A stretch of 64,000 nucleotides of DNA from JBAZHE01 sp964547855 (GCA_964547855.1 CAZJPG010000002.1:49074-113073), one strand, 5' to 3'. Positions 34,811 through 44,034 are shown, numbered from the stretch's first letter. The notes: generated by a model not told the origin, from the sequence alone. Numbers and translations: made by a program.

Positions 34811-35009
34811 CAAAAGCAATTTGTAAAAGCAAGAGGGGTTAGTGATATTGCTTTTTTTATTTTGAGATTTTTGCCCCAACAGGATTCGAACGAAGGGGGT
34901 TGAAGGGGGAAGTATTCCCCCTTACTCCGGGGAGGTGTTGGAGGGCGGAAGCCCTCCAAAGTGGGACACTTCGAATTCCTTTGGGCGCACAAAAGCAATT
35001 TGTAAAAGA
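34791..35009. repeat. Duplicated and inverted tRNA-Lys 3-prime sequence
   Basis: The end of tRNA-Lys and the bases after it (34791-34829) recur as a direct copy at about 34972-35008, sharing GGGCGCACAAAAGCAATTTG and six more bases (26 identical). Between them, 17 bases of the T arm recur inverted (CCCAACAGGATTCGAAC, 34873-34890). The middle also holds two GC-rich hairpins (GGGGGAA/TTCCCCC and GGAGGGC/GCCCTCC). This looks like an integration scar, or a template-switch duplication. Confidence 0.8.
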
Positions 35010-35050
35010 AAAAACCGGCCAGTGAGGCCGCTTTTGGTTTTACACGCTTC

Positions 35051-35122
35051 GCCGGCGTAGCTCAGTGGTAGAGCGGCTGTTTTGTAAACAGCGGGTCGGG
35101 GGTTCGAAACCCTTCGCCGGCT
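35051..35122 (+). tRNA. tRNA-Thr (TGT)
   Basis: 72 bases. Acceptor GCCGGCG pairs with CGCCGGC, anticodon loop TTTGTAA gives anticodon TGT, T arm GGTTCGAAACC. CCA is not encoded. Confidence 0.97.
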
Positions 35123-35170
35123 CATTTTTCACTCATCAGTTATTTTTCTTTTGGAGGGGGTATTTTCGAC

Positions 35171-36445
35171 ATGAAAAAAGCAAAATTCAAGGTATACGCC
35201 CTTGGTTGCAAAGTAAATCAATATGACGCCGGAAAACTCTCTTCCGGGTTATCGTCGGCTGGTTTTCAATATGTCGAATCCGATGCCGACTTCGCCATCA
35301 TCTATAGCTGTGCCGTTACTGGATCGGCAATAACCAAAAGTCGACAGGCGGTTAGAAAGGCTCAAAAGGAAAATCCTAAGGCTAAAATAATTTTGTCTGG
35401 CTGCTGGCCAAGGACATACCGAGATGAAGCAGAGTCCTTAGAGGGGGTGGATTTAGTTTTAGCTAAGGCTGGCCCAAAAGAGGTTTTAATGGCGGCACGC
35501 GAGCTTTATGGTTTTGATTTCAAAGATTCCCGCGAAAGCTGCATAAGCCAAAATTCCAACAGGGGAGGACGCTACTTTATTAAGGTTCAAGATGGATGTG
35601 AGCAGTTTTGCTCTTATTGTGTTATTCCTTACGCCCGCGGTCCTTTAACGAGTCGTCGTTCAGATGAAATAATGGAGGAGGCTAAGACGGCCGTGGCGGT
35701 CGGTTTTCCAGAGCTCGTCTTATCGGGGATCCATCTCGGTCTTTATGGCGTCGAGCATGTCAAAAAAGACGATGCGGAGAGCGGAATGGAGCTGTACAAA
35801 TTAATTGAACAGCTTTCTTCGATCGATGGATTGAAAAGAATAAGGTTAAGTTCTATAGAGATCACGGAAGTTTCTGATAAATTAATATCTCTTTTTAAGA
35901 AGAACGAGAAGCTTTGCCATCATCTTCATATACCATTGCAATCAGGTTGCGATAAGGTGCTAAAGAACATGAAAAGACCATATAATACGTCTTTTTTTGA
36001 GAAGCGCCTCAAGAAAATATTCAAGGCCGTCCCGGATATCGCCATCACTACCGATGTTATCGTTGGTTTTCCTGGGGAGACAGATGTTGATTTTTCTGTG
36101 ACTGAATCATTTTGTTCTCGAGTTGGTTTTTCTCGTCTGCATGTTTTTCCGTTCTCTGCCCATCCTTTAACGCCGGCATTCTCTATGTCAGGAGCCGTAA
36201 AGGAGGAGAAGAAAAAAGAACGAGCGTCTAAATTAAGGAAATTGAGTTCGAAGTTGGAAAATCAATATCGCAGGAAATTCGTTGGTCGTGAAATGGAGGT
36301 CTTGGTAGAATCGTTCTCCAATAAAGAATTTAAGGGCATTACCAGCAATTATCTAGAGGTCTCATTTCCGGCAAGTTCTATAATATCCGCCAACAAAAAT
36401 AAAAAGAATTTGATCGGTCAAATGGTCTCGATCGTGATAAAGTGA
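35171..36445 (+). CDS. mtaB: tRNA (t6A37) methylthiotransferase MtaB
   Basis: 424 residues. The UPF0004 domain has Cys13, Cys47 and Cys78 for one iron-sulfur cluster, and the radical SAM domain has CEQFCSYC (Cys143, Cys147, Cys150). A short C-terminal TRAM-like domain is present. YALGCKVNQYD is the MtaB variant (K instead of the MiaB pattern), so it probably converts t6A to ms2t6A in tRNAs. That fits the t6A gene tsaB elsewhere in the window. Lies directly after tRNA-Thr. SD is GGAGGGGG, 11 bases upstream. Confidence 0.92.
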   Translation: MKKAKFKVYALGCKVNQYDAGKLSSGLSSAGFQYVESDADFAIIYSCAVTGSAITKSRQAVRKAQKENPKAKIILSGCWPRTYRDEAESLEGVDLVLAKAGPKEVLMAARELYGFDFKDSRESCISQNSNRGGRYFIKVQDGCEQFCSYCVIPYARGPLTSRRSDEIMEEAKTAVAVGFPELVLSGIHLGLYGVEHVKKDDAESGMELYKLIEQLSSIDGLKRIRLSSIEITEVSDKLISLFKKNEKLCHHLHIPLQSGCDKVLKNMKRPYNTSFFEKRLKKIFKAVPDIAITTDVIVGFPGETDVDFSVTESFCSRVGFSRLHVFPFSAHPLTPAFSMSGAVKEEKKKERASKLRKLSSKLENQYRRKFVGREMEVLVESFSNKEFKGITSNYLEVSFPASSIISANKNKKNLIGQMVSIVIK

Positions 36446-36462
36446 CTTGATAGTTTTCATGC

Positions 36463-36468
36463 TATAAT
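36463..36468 (+). promoter_or_regulatory. Extended -10 promoter of the CAP surface protein
   Basis: ATGC followed by TATAAT, 22 bases before ATG 36490. No good -35 at 17 bases. Confidence 0.5.
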
Positions 36469-36489
36469 AGAATAAGACATAACTTCTCT

Positions 36490-37914
36490 ATGAAAAAAAT
36501 TGTCTTATTCTTTTTTATTTTAGCTTCTCTATTCCCGTCGGGGCAGATTTACGCTGCCTCGTCTTTATCTTCTCGTCTTTTGGGAAGGATATTGTTGCAA
36601 GTCGAATCGAAGGGCGAGGCTTGGTATGTTTCTCCTTCTGATTCGAAAAGGTATTTTTTGGGTCGCCCCAACGATGCCTTTAATCTAATGAGAAGCTTGG
36701 GTATTGGCATAACAAATTCCGATCTATCAAAAATACCAGTGGGCATAGCGCCTTCTTCTGGCTCTCCTGATACGGACAAGGATGGTTTGCCCGATGATTT
36801 GGAAGTTTCTTTGGGAACTGATCCAACTAAGGCAGATACCGACGGTGATAGTTATAGCGACAAGGTCGAAGTTCTGGGTGGCTATAACCCCAAGGGAGTC
36901 GGTAAAATAAATATCGACAATTCTTTAGTGTCCAAAAACAAGGGCAAGATATTCCTTCAAGTTCAAGGCGCTGGTGAGGCTTGGTATGTCGATCCAGTTG
37001 GACTTAAGAGATATTTTCTTGGACGACCAGCCGATGCTTTCGCAGTTATGCGTTCCCTTGGTCTTGGCATAACCGATCTTGATCTAGCTTCTATAGCTAT
37101 AGGGTCTTTGTCTGGTGCTTCCCCTGAAAAAGATGTGCCATCTTCTGATAATGGGCTTCCCTTCGACACTTTAGTCATAGAGCAAAAGATACACGTTTTA
37201 GTGAATCAGCAAAGGACCTTGGCTGGCCTGCCGGCTTTAAAATGGAATGACGAGGTCGCTGCTGTGGCTAGGGAGCATAGCCAAGATCAAGCGAACGAGG
37301 ATGAAAAATTAACCGACTTGAATCGCATCTGTAATTATGCCGTCATACATCACGAGGGTTTAGTATTTGGTTTGATGCCGGCCGATCGTTTGAATAGTAG
37401 AGGAGTGAATTATTATTCTAAGGCTGGTGAGAACATTGCTTTAGTGGGGGCAGCGGAAGTCAATTATTTGGTCAATATGTCGACTTTCGATGAGAAGGTC
37501 TATGACACCTGTCAGGCTCAAGTGGAGGAGTGGAACGCAAGTCTTAAAGAGGATATGGAAAATATTACCTCGGAAAGCGAGAAGATCTCTCGCTTGAATC
37601 AGGATTTAGCGGCTCGCCGTACTGCCTTGCTCAATGCCGAGACTTTTCAAATATCCAGGATAGATTGGCAGACCGCCGATTCCATAGCACAGTCTTCGTT
37701 GACTGGCTGGATGAATAGTCCTGGTCATAGGGCTAATATTTTGGATCCTGACTATGACGAGGCTGGCATTGGTGTGGCCTATGTGAATGGTTATATTATC
37801 GCCACTCAGGTCTTTATTAAGCGAGCATCTTGCGGTTATGAAGGCGGTCCTTGTTGCGACAGGCACGCTTGTTATTTGCCGACTATTTGTCAGGCGGATG
37901 AAGTTTGTCGTTAA
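36490..37914 (+). CDS. Secreted CAP-domain protein with GEAWYV repeats
   Basis: 474 residues with signal peptide (1-22). Two repeats of about 50 residues at 29-80 and 155-205, each of form ILLQVESKGEAWYV...KRYFLGRP-DAF-MRSLGIGI. A thrombospondin type 3 calcium-type segment (DTDKDGLPDDLEVSLGTDP) lies at 95-130. A CAP/SCP-like domain covers about 235-455, with AREHSQDQ and GWMNSPGHRANIL, plus a helical insertion. The C-terminus has eight cysteines in about 30 residues. The GEAWYV repeat recurs in the protein at 61189. Probably a surface protein; CAP proteins have diverse, often unclear, roles. Confidence 0.85.
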   Translation: MKKIVLFFFILASLFPSGQIYAASSLSSRLLGRILLQVESKGEAWYVSPSDSKRYFLGRPNDAFNLMRSLGIGITNSDLSKIPVGIAPSSGSPDTDKDGLPDDLEVSLGTDPTKADTDGDSYSDKVEVLGGYNPKGVGKINIDNSLVSKNKGKIFLQVQGAGEAWYVDPVGLKRYFLGRPADAFAVMRSLGLGITDLDLASIAIGSLSGASPEKDVPSSDNGLPFDTLVIEQKIHVLVNQQRTLAGLPALKWNDEVAAVAREHSQDQANEDEKLTDLNRICNYAVIHHEGLVFGLMPADRLNSRGVNYYSKAGENIALVGAAEVNYLVNMSTFDEKVYDTCQAQVEEWNASLKEDMENITSESEKISRLNQDLAARRTALLNAETFQISRIDWQTADSIAQSSLTGWMNSPGHRANILDPDYDEAGIGVAYVNGYIIATQVFIKRASCGYEGGPCCDRHACYLPTICQADEVCR

Positions 37915-37967
37915 ATTGTTTTAATATAAGCTAAAATAAGTAAAAACTAGAGAAAAGGGTTGTAATC

Positions 37968-37996
37968 TTGACAAAATATAAAAAAAATTATATAAT
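37968..37996 (+). promoter_or_regulatory. Consensus promoter of the GHL15-like gene
   Basis: TTGACA (37968-37973), a 17-base spacer and TATAAT (37991-37996): a full consensus. The expected transcript start near 38003 rules out the GTG at 38000 and supports ATG 38030. Confidence 0.85.
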
Positions 37997-38029
37997 AAGG
38001 TGATAGAAAAAGATAAAGTTTTGTCTAAA

Positions 38030-40150
38030 ATGAAGTCAAATATAGCAAAATTTATCACCCTTCTCTGCTTGGCGTTTTTCTTTTTTCCATCACACTCAGC
38101 AAAGGCTGTGATCGGAAAGGCCAAGTCAGATTATCCCAGATTGGCCAATTATTATTTAAGTTGGGAAATTCCCAATACTGATATTAATGATTTGGCTCGC
38201 TGGGATCTTTTAGTCTTGGACATGGAAGTCCAACACAATAGCTCTGGTAATTTCAATAAATTAAGAACTCTTAATCCGAACATTCTCCTCTTGGCTTATG
38301 TGTACTCTGAGGAAGTCACCTTAAGCCCAGATTCGCGTTATGGCGAACTACGCTATGATGTCTCGTCTGGTTTCGGAGATTCTTGGTGGCTGCGCGATCC
38401 TTCCGGTAATCGCTTGTCTTTTTGGTACTCGACCAACATGGTCAATATCACCGATGACGCCGGCACTTACAATGGCCAGCGCTGGAATGAGTATTTGCCG
38501 AAATTCGTCGGTGACAAAGTTTTTTCCAATGGCCGTTGGGATGGAGTTTTCTATGATAATATCTGGCCCAGCATATCCTGGTTCAATTCCGCCAATATCG
38601 ATCTGAACTGTGATGGCAAAAAAGACTCCGCATCTTATTTGGATAGTAAATGGGTGGAAGGTAATAAAAAATTGTTGACCAACACTTTGAACGCTATCGG
38701 CTCCAATAATATTTTGATGGGTAATAGTCATGGCTTCGAACCATACCAACCATATCTTAATGGTATTATGTTGGAGAGTTTTCCGGCCCCTTGGGAGAAT
38801 GGCGGAACTTGGGCTGGCTCAATGAAGTCATACACCAATACCAAGAATTTCCGTGAACCTAAGATCATGATCGTCAATGCCAATACTGACAATAAATGGG
38901 ACATGGAAAATTATCGCAAGATGCGTTTTTCTTTGGGCTCGACTCTTTTGGGAGATGGCTATTTTTCTTTTGATTATGGCGTCAACGATCATTCCCAGAC
39001 TTGGTGGTATGACGAATACGACACCGAGTTAGGCAAGGCCATTGGTTCGCCGATAAATATTTTGGATAAGAATAATAAGACTTGGAAGAATGGCGTTTGG
39101 CGCCGCGACTTCGAGAATGGCATAGTGGTGGTCAATTCGACTTCAGAGACGAAGAATTACGTCTTTACCGACGAAGCCTTCTCTAAGATCGACGGTCGTC
39201 AGGATCGTTTGACCAATAATGGTTCTAAGGTAAATATGATCTCCTTGCAACCTAACGACGCGGTCGTGTTGCTTGGGCATCCTAAGAGCGGTGGCGAGTC
39301 CGTATCCGACTCTCCGTCAGTTCCAGCGGCCGTAATGAAGATACAGGGCGAGACTTCTGTCGATCTAATAAAGAACAGTGCCTTCCAGAATGGTGCCTTT
39401 GTTCGTGTTTTTGGTGATTCAGGCAATCAAGTGAGGGATGGTTTCTTCTCTTATGGAGATAAATATCCGGCCGGAGCCCAGATCATCAATGCCGATATAG
39501 ATGCTGATGGTAAAAATGAGACATTGGTAAATAAAAGCGGCGTCATAACTATATACAAAGACGGAAGGACCATTAGAAGTTTTAAACCTTACGAAGGAAA
39601 TTTTAAGGGAGATATATCAATAGCCGTCGCTGACCTTAATGGTGACGCCACGCAAGAGATAATCACTGGCGCCGGACAAGGCGGCGGACCTCATGTTCGC
39701 GTTTTCGATCAATACGGAAGTCCTCTTATCGGTGGATTCTTCGCTTATGACCGTAATTTCCGTGGTGGCGTCAATGTGGCGGTCATTGACCTTAATGGCG
39801 ATGGCACCAAGGAAATAGTCACAGCCCCAGGAAAGGGCGGCGGACCACAGATCAGAGTCTTTACTAAGGATGGTCGTCCGTTGACCGGTGGATTCTTCGC
39901 TTATGACAAAAATTTCCGCGGCGGAGTTTCTTTGTCGGTTGGGAATGTCGATGGGCAGGGTGAAATGGAAATAATAACATCACCAGGAAGCGGTATGAGC
40001 CCGCAGGTTAAAATATTCACTAAGGACGGTCGCGAACTTAAAAGCTTTTATGCTTATGATCGCGATATGACTAATGGAGTCAAAGTTTCTGTGTCCGACG
40101 TAAATGGCGACGGCAAGGCTGAAATAATGGCCGGTAGCGCCCAGTATTAA
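38030..40150 (+). CDS. Secreted glycoside-hydrolase-like protein with FG-GAP repeats
   Basis: 706 residues from ATG 38030, chosen because the promoter ends just before 38003. Signal peptide 1-26. Residues 30-360 read like a TIM-barrel of the GHL15-type putative glycoside hydrolases (WDLLVLDMEVQ, LLAYVYSEE, DGVFYDN, EPYQPYLNGIMLESF). Residues of about 450-706 contain four FG-GAP/VCBS-type repeats (GAGQGGGPHVRVFDQ, APGKGGGPQIRVF, DLNGDGTKEI), likely a calcium-binding propeller. Acts outside the cell, possibly on surface glycans. Substrate unknown. Confidence 0.82.
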   Translation: MKSNIAKFITLLCLAFFFFPSHSAKAVIGKAKSDYPRLANYYLSWEIPNTDINDLARWDLLVLDMEVQHNSSGNFNKLRTLNPNILLLAYVYSEEVTLSPDSRYGELRYDVSSGFGDSWWLRDPSGNRLSFWYSTNMVNITDDAGTYNGQRWNEYLPKFVGDKVFSNGRWDGVFYDNIWPSISWFNSANIDLNCDGKKDSASYLDSKWVEGNKKLLTNTLNAIGSNNILMGNSHGFEPYQPYLNGIMLESFPAPWENGGTWAGSMKSYTNTKNFREPKIMIVNANTDNKWDMENYRKMRFSLGSTLLGDGYFSFDYGVNDHSQTWWYDEYDTELGKAIGSPINILDKNNKTWKNGVWRRDFENGIVVVNSTSETKNYVFTDEAFSKIDGRQDRLTNNGSKVNMISLQPNDAVVLLGHPKSGGESVSDSPSVPAAVMKIQGETSVDLIKNSAFQNGAFVRVFGDSGNQVRDGFFSYGDKYPAGAQIINADIDADGKNETLVNKSGVITIYKDGRTIRSFKPYEGNFKGDISIAVADLNGDATQEIITGAGQGGGPHVRVFDQYGSPLIGGFFAYDRNFRGGVNVAVIDLNGDGTKEIVTAPGKGGGPQIRVFTKDGRPLTGGFFAYDKNFRGGVSLSVGNVDGQGEMEIITSPGSGMSPQVKIFTKDGRELKSFYAYDRDMTNGVKVSVSDVNGDGKAEIMAGSAQY

Positions 40151-40155
40151 TGAGG

Positions 40156-40184
40156 TTGGCCATTTAAGCCTTAAATTGTATAAT
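40156..40184 (+). promoter_or_regulatory. Promoter of the DUF11-like membrane protein
   Basis: TTGGCC (40156-40161), 17 bases, TATAAT (40179-40184). Expected start of the transcript is only about ten bases before ATG 40201, so the message is nearly leaderless. Confidence 0.6.
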
Positions 40185-40200
40185 ATAATCAGACAAATAT

Positions 40201-42093
40201 ATGGAGAATGAAAAGAACCAACAAGGATCGAGCGAGCTTCGGCCAAATGATGTTCGCGAGCCAGAATCTGTGCTCGTGGAAAGAGAGAAGGATGAGGCCG
40301 TAGAGATCGGTAATGGCAAGCTAGACCTTCGCAAAGGAGGTAATATTGTCATTGGTACTATCAATGTCGTGGCCGATCCGGTCAAGAAACACCTCAAGGG
40401 TCGTCACGAGAGATTCTATAAAGAGAGACCGTTTCATCTTTGGGTCGACATTTTTTTCGTATTGGCCATTCTTGGGCTCTTTTCCTCTTTTTTGATAATT
40501 AGAAATTTACAGCCTAAGCCAGAAATAGCCATTGAGGCTACATTGCAAGGTGATTCGGCTATTTCCGGTGGTCTATCTACTTTTGAGATAAGCTATCGCA
40601 ATAATGGTAAGACCGATGTTGACAATGCTTCTTTGTCATTGACTTTCCCTAAGAATTTTCAGCTCGTTTCGGTGCAACCGGAAAGCGCATTCTCCGATCA
40701 GACCAATACTTTTTCCATTGGCGATTTGCCGCGCGGAGCTAATGGCAAGGTTAAGATATCCGGGTCCATCATCGGATATTTGGGTGAGAATCAGTCTTTG
40801 ACCTATTCTTTGAATTATTTGCTTAAGGGGAAGAAATATAACACTCTTGGGTCTTTGATGTATCCGATCGACTCTTCCGCTTTTTCAGTGGTATTGGATA
40901 TGCCTGACAAGATATATAAGGGTATAGATTTTGGTGGAAAGATCCAGCTTAAAAATAATGACAAGATCGATTTCAATGGTAATTTAGAGATATCTTTTAG
41001 CGACTCTTCAGCTAAATTCATTAGCGTGTCTGGACAAAGAGCTAATCTGATAAACGGAGTGGTCGTTTTGGATTCTTTGCGAGCTGGAGAAATAGCCGAG
41101 ATCGAATTTCAAGCCTCGTCCGATCTTTCGGAGAATGGAGATATCTCGATCGCGGCTTATGCCGATTTAGATGGAGTTAAAGCCAAGCAGACCTCTACCA
41201 GTAAAAAAGTTTCGGTGTTGGCACCTAAATTCAAGACTGTGATCGAGACCGATAATAAATGGATGCGCGTTGGCGAGCCGGTCGTTTTTAAAGTGTCTTT
41301 GGAAAACGGTGAAAATATAACAGTCGATAATATAAGATTGGACTTTTCCGCCGCTGATAGCGCCTTCGTCTTGAAACAATTGGATTTACCGGAGGGCGAT
41401 GGTTACACTGTGAAAGGTACGACAGTCAATGTGTCTCCGCTTGAACCAGGTAAGAAGTTAGATATTGATTTAACCGCTGTCATGGAACGCAAGCGCATAG
41501 ATTCGGAGCAAGACACCGGTCTAGTGGCCAACATTTCTTATCATGTCGGCGATGAGTCTCGTGATTATCGTATATATAGTCAGAAGATGAAGGTCCTGTC
41601 CGATTTGCAGGTGTCTTCTAGGGCCGTCTATTACAGCACTCAAGGCGATCAATTGGGCATCGGGCCATTACCTCCGGCCGTCGATATCCCGACTAGATAT
41701 TGGGTATTCTGGGAGGCTGATAATCTTGGCAATGACTTGAAGGACTTTATGATCTCGGCCGAGTTGCCAGCTAATGTTGGCTGGACCGAACAGAAGAGCT
41801 TGCTTTCTGGCAAGATACGCTATGCTCCTATCGGGCATAAGGTCGTTTGGACCGTCGATGATATGAGTAAAGATGGAGGACAGTATCGTGCTGGCTTCGA
41901 GATCGAACTTATACCTAATAGCAATGATTTAGGGACTGTTCCGGTAATATTAACAAATACCGAATATAGCGCTACTGATACCTACGCTGGTGCGGAGATA
42001 TCAGGCAAACTCGACGACCTAACCGCCGATCTTAAAGGCGATGACTTGGCTTCTGGTAAGGGTAAAGTCGTAAAGATAAACATAGTGAAATAG
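40201..42093 (+). CDS. Membrane-anchored protein with Ig-like repeats
   Basis: 630 residues. An 80-residue charged cytoplasmic part, one membrane helix (80-101), then about five beta-sandwich units of DUF11/CARDB style (FEISYRNNGKTDVDNASLSL, FKVSLENGENITVDNIRLDF). No catalytic motif. Such proteins are frequent in Patescibacteria cell envelopes and may be structural or adhesive. It lies between the GHL15-like protein and the CAP protein, on one strand with them. Confidence 0.75.
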   Translation: MENEKNQQGSSELRPNDVREPESVLVEREKDEAVEIGNGKLDLRKGGNIVIGTINVVADPVKKHLKGRHERFYKERPFHLWVDIFFVLAILGLFSSFLIIRNLQPKPEIAIEATLQGDSAISGGLSTFEISYRNNGKTDVDNASLSLTFPKNFQLVSVQPESAFSDQTNTFSIGDLPRGANGKVKISGSIIGYLGENQSLTYSLNYLLKGKKYNTLGSLMYPIDSSAFSVVLDMPDKIYKGIDFGGKIQLKNNDKIDFNGNLEISFSDSSAKFISVSGQRANLINGVVVLDSLRAGEIAEIEFQASSDLSENGDISIAAYADLDGVKAKQTSTSKKVSVLAPKFKTVIETDNKWMRVGEPVVFKVSLENGENITVDNIRLDFSAADSAFVLKQLDLPEGDGYTVKGTTVNVSPLEPGKKLDIDLTAVMERKRIDSEQDTGLVANISYHVGDESRDYRIYSQKMKVLSDLQVSSRAVYYSTQGDQLGIGPLPPAVDIPTRYWVFWEADNLGNDLKDFMISAELPANVGWTEQKSLLSGKIRYAPIGHKVVWTVDDMSKDGGQYRAGFEIELIPNSNDLGTVPVILTNTEYSATDTYAGAEISGKLDDLTADLKGDDLASGKGKVVKINIVK

Positions 42094-42138
42094 GTTTTCG
42101 CCATTGAAGTATACTGTGCAAAAAATTTGAACAACGAT

Positions 42139-43527
42139 ATGTCTAAAAATAAATTAAAAAGAAAAGATTCCGATAACGATGGTCTTTCTGATTGGGAGGA
42201 GATCAATATTTATGGTACCGACCCTTATGATAGCGATACCGACGATGATGGCATGGAAGACGGGGAAGAGGTGTTTTTAGGCAGAAACCCTAATGGCATC
42301 GGCACTCTAAGGGATCTTTTTATTCCGTGTAAACAGAATGGTTATTCTCCGAAATCTTTGCACCCCAAGAGGTTGGCCTTTCATGCCTTCTCGGCTTTAG
42401 CTGTAAAGGCGATAATGATATTATTCGTAGTTTCTTATCCTTTTACGGCTTGGCTGACTCCAGATATTGCCGTCGAGCAAAGTCGTAAGATAATATCTCT
42501 GACCAACGATCTTAGATCGGGTTTGTCTTTGTCGTCATTGACTGAAGATCAGAAGCTCGATCAGGCAGCCTATGCCAAGATCAAGGATATGTTCTTGTCG
42601 CAATATTTTGCTCACACCAACCCTTCCGGGAATGGACTGGATTTCTTTTTGGGTAAGGCTGGTTATGAATATTCCGTAGCCGGAGAGAATTTAGCCATGG
42701 GTTATTCGGACGCTAATGACGTTTTGAAGGCCTGGGAAGAGAGCCCATCGCATTACTCTAACTTAGTCGATAAGTATTTTACCAACATCGGAGTCGGTAT
42801 GGCCGATGATATCTTCAATGGCAAAGAAACGGTTTTTATAGCCCAGTATTTTGGTCGGCCGACCAATGTTGCGGTCGCGCCGGTAAAGGACGTCGAACCA
42901 GTAAAAAAAGAAGTTAGCGTCGCCACTGTCTCTAAGACAGCTCCTGGAGCCGTTCTGGCCGCCGAGAGCGCGTCCAATGAGCAAATATTATCAGAACAGC
43001 CAACCCAGACACGACCGATTCCAGAAGCCAAAATAGAGGCTAAGGCCAAAATAGACCAGCCAGTCGGCAAGAAAGAAAGCGTGGTCAAAGTCGAGGCGGT
43101 CTTGCCGCCTGAGACTAAGGAGGCTACGGCCGTCATATCCAACAACCCCATAGACTTACAAAAAGTCGATGGTGAAAAATGGCAGGGGAGCGATATAGTC
43201 TATGATCTTGGGGAAAGACCAGAGGCCCCGGCAGTTTTATCTATAATATCCAAAGACGGAACCAAACAATTCTCCGACATTAAGGTTAGTGGATTAGTCG
43301 TTGGCAAGACATCACTTAAGCAGCAATATTCTCTTCTAATGGACAACCCTAATAAGGCGATAAAGACGGTGAAGAATCTTAGCTATATATATTTCAACTT
43401 GATCCTTTTGTTGGCTGCAGTATCTTTGCTTTTGAATATATTGATAGAGATAAGAAAACAGCGCCCTCATCTAATAGCCTCCGGCGTTGGGTTCATCTTT
43501 TTGATCGTAACTTTAATGGCCTTATAA
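42139..43527 (+). CDS. Membrane CAP-domain protein with calcium-type repeats
   Basis: 462 residues from ATG 42139 (an in-frame TTG at 42127 is less likely). Cytoplasmic N-terminus with two DSDNDGLSDWEE-type thrombospondin type 3 units, an anchoring helix near residues 90-110, a CAP/SCP domain (about 115-245, with LSQYFAHTNPSG and VAGENLAMGYSDANDVLKAWEESPSH), a Pro/Lys/Val-rich linker, and two C-terminal helices. Second CAP protein in the window, unlike the first in architecture. If membrane orientation is as drawn, the calcium motifs would face the cytoplasm, which is odd. Confidence 0.8.
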   Translation: MSKNKLKRKDSDNDGLSDWEEINIYGTDPYDSDTDDDGMEDGEEVFLGRNPNGIGTLRDLFIPCKQNGYSPKSLHPKRLAFHAFSALAVKAIMILFVVSYPFTAWLTPDIAVEQSRKIISLTNDLRSGLSLSSLTEDQKLDQAAYAKIKDMFLSQYFAHTNPSGNGLDFFLGKAGYEYSVAGENLAMGYSDANDVLKAWEESPSHYSNLVDKYFTNIGVGMADDIFNGKETVFIAQYFGRPTNVAVAPVKDVEPVKKEVSVATVSKTAPGAVLAAESASNEQILSEQPTQTRPIPEAKIEAKAKIDQPVGKKESVVKVEAVLPPETKEATAVISNNPIDLQKVDGEKWQGSDIVYDLGERPEAPAVLSIISKDGTKQFSDIKVSGLVVGKTSLKQQYSLLMDNPNKAIKTVKNLSYIYFNLILLLAAVSLLLNILIEIRKQRPHLIASGVGFIFLIVTLMAL

Positions 43528-43546
43528 GCCTTTTAAAAAAAATAAT

Positions 43547-43915
43547 ATGAACATGGAAACATTGGCTGAAATGCCGGTCGTCGAAAACTCTTCCAACGAA
43601 GGGGAGGGTTATGAGGCTAAGATCGCGAAACTCAAAGATTTTGAGATTAGCGGCGACATCGTCAATGATTATAATTCTTTGATGCTTATAGCCGACAAGA
43701 GCGGCGACAGTGTCATTTCTTTTCAGGCGGCCGAAGATGTTTTTAATCTTTTGACCGACAGAAAACAGGAATGGGATAAACAGATCAAAGAGTTGCAAAG
43801 CGGAGATAATTTCGAGTCGCCAGAAGTAGAGGTTTTGCTTTTACAGCTTGAGACCGCTAAAAGCCTGGTCGATCACTATTTAGACGTTCTCTATCCGCAA
43901 GACAATTCAAAATAA
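43547..43915 (+). CDS. Small acidic helical protein
   Basis: 122 residues, mostly helical with no signal peptide or membrane segment. No family recognised. First codon region MNMETLAEMPVVENSS is acidic, followed by two predicted helices with regular heptads (VFNLLTDRKQEWDKQIKEL, VLLLQLETAKSLVDHYLDVL). Starts 20 bases after the CAP gene, so likely the last gene of that transcript. A terminator follows. Confidence 0.6.
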   Translation: MNMETLAEMPVVENSSNEGEGYEAKIAKLKDFEISGDIVNDYNSLMLIADKSGDSVISFQAAEDVFNLLTDRKQEWDKQIKELQSGDNFESPEVEVLLLQLETAKSLVDHYLDVLYPQDNSK

Positions 43916-43933
43916 GCTAAAACAAGATATTGA

Positions 43934-43969
43934 AAAATAGGCTTTCCGCAAGGGAGGCCTATTTTTTTG
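43934..43969 (+). terminator. Terminator after the surface-protein cluster
   Basis: AATAGGC and GCCTATT around a 15-base loop, then a T run. Confidence 0.88.
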
Positions 43970-43984
43970 ATAAGTATAAAAATA

Positions 43985-44015
43985 AAAAAGAGTCCAATAT
44001 GCTTGGACCCTCTTT
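43985..44015 (-). terminator. Terminator of the 44.0-45.3 kb minus-strand unit
   Basis: AAAGAG-CCAA pairs with TTGG-CTCTTT; the T run is on the complement. Confidence 0.75.
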
Positions 44016-44034
44016 GATGAATGAACTTTATTCT

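Noticed and set aside
34711..34998. 95-residue complement frame ending in RIRTCDLLLKRELLYQLSYGR
   Set aside because: This is the well-known spurious translation of the antisense of tRNA genes.
34922..35125. 67-residue complement frame over tRNA-Thr
   Set aside because: Also an antisense reading of a tRNA gene (VSNPRPAVYKTAALPLSYAG type).
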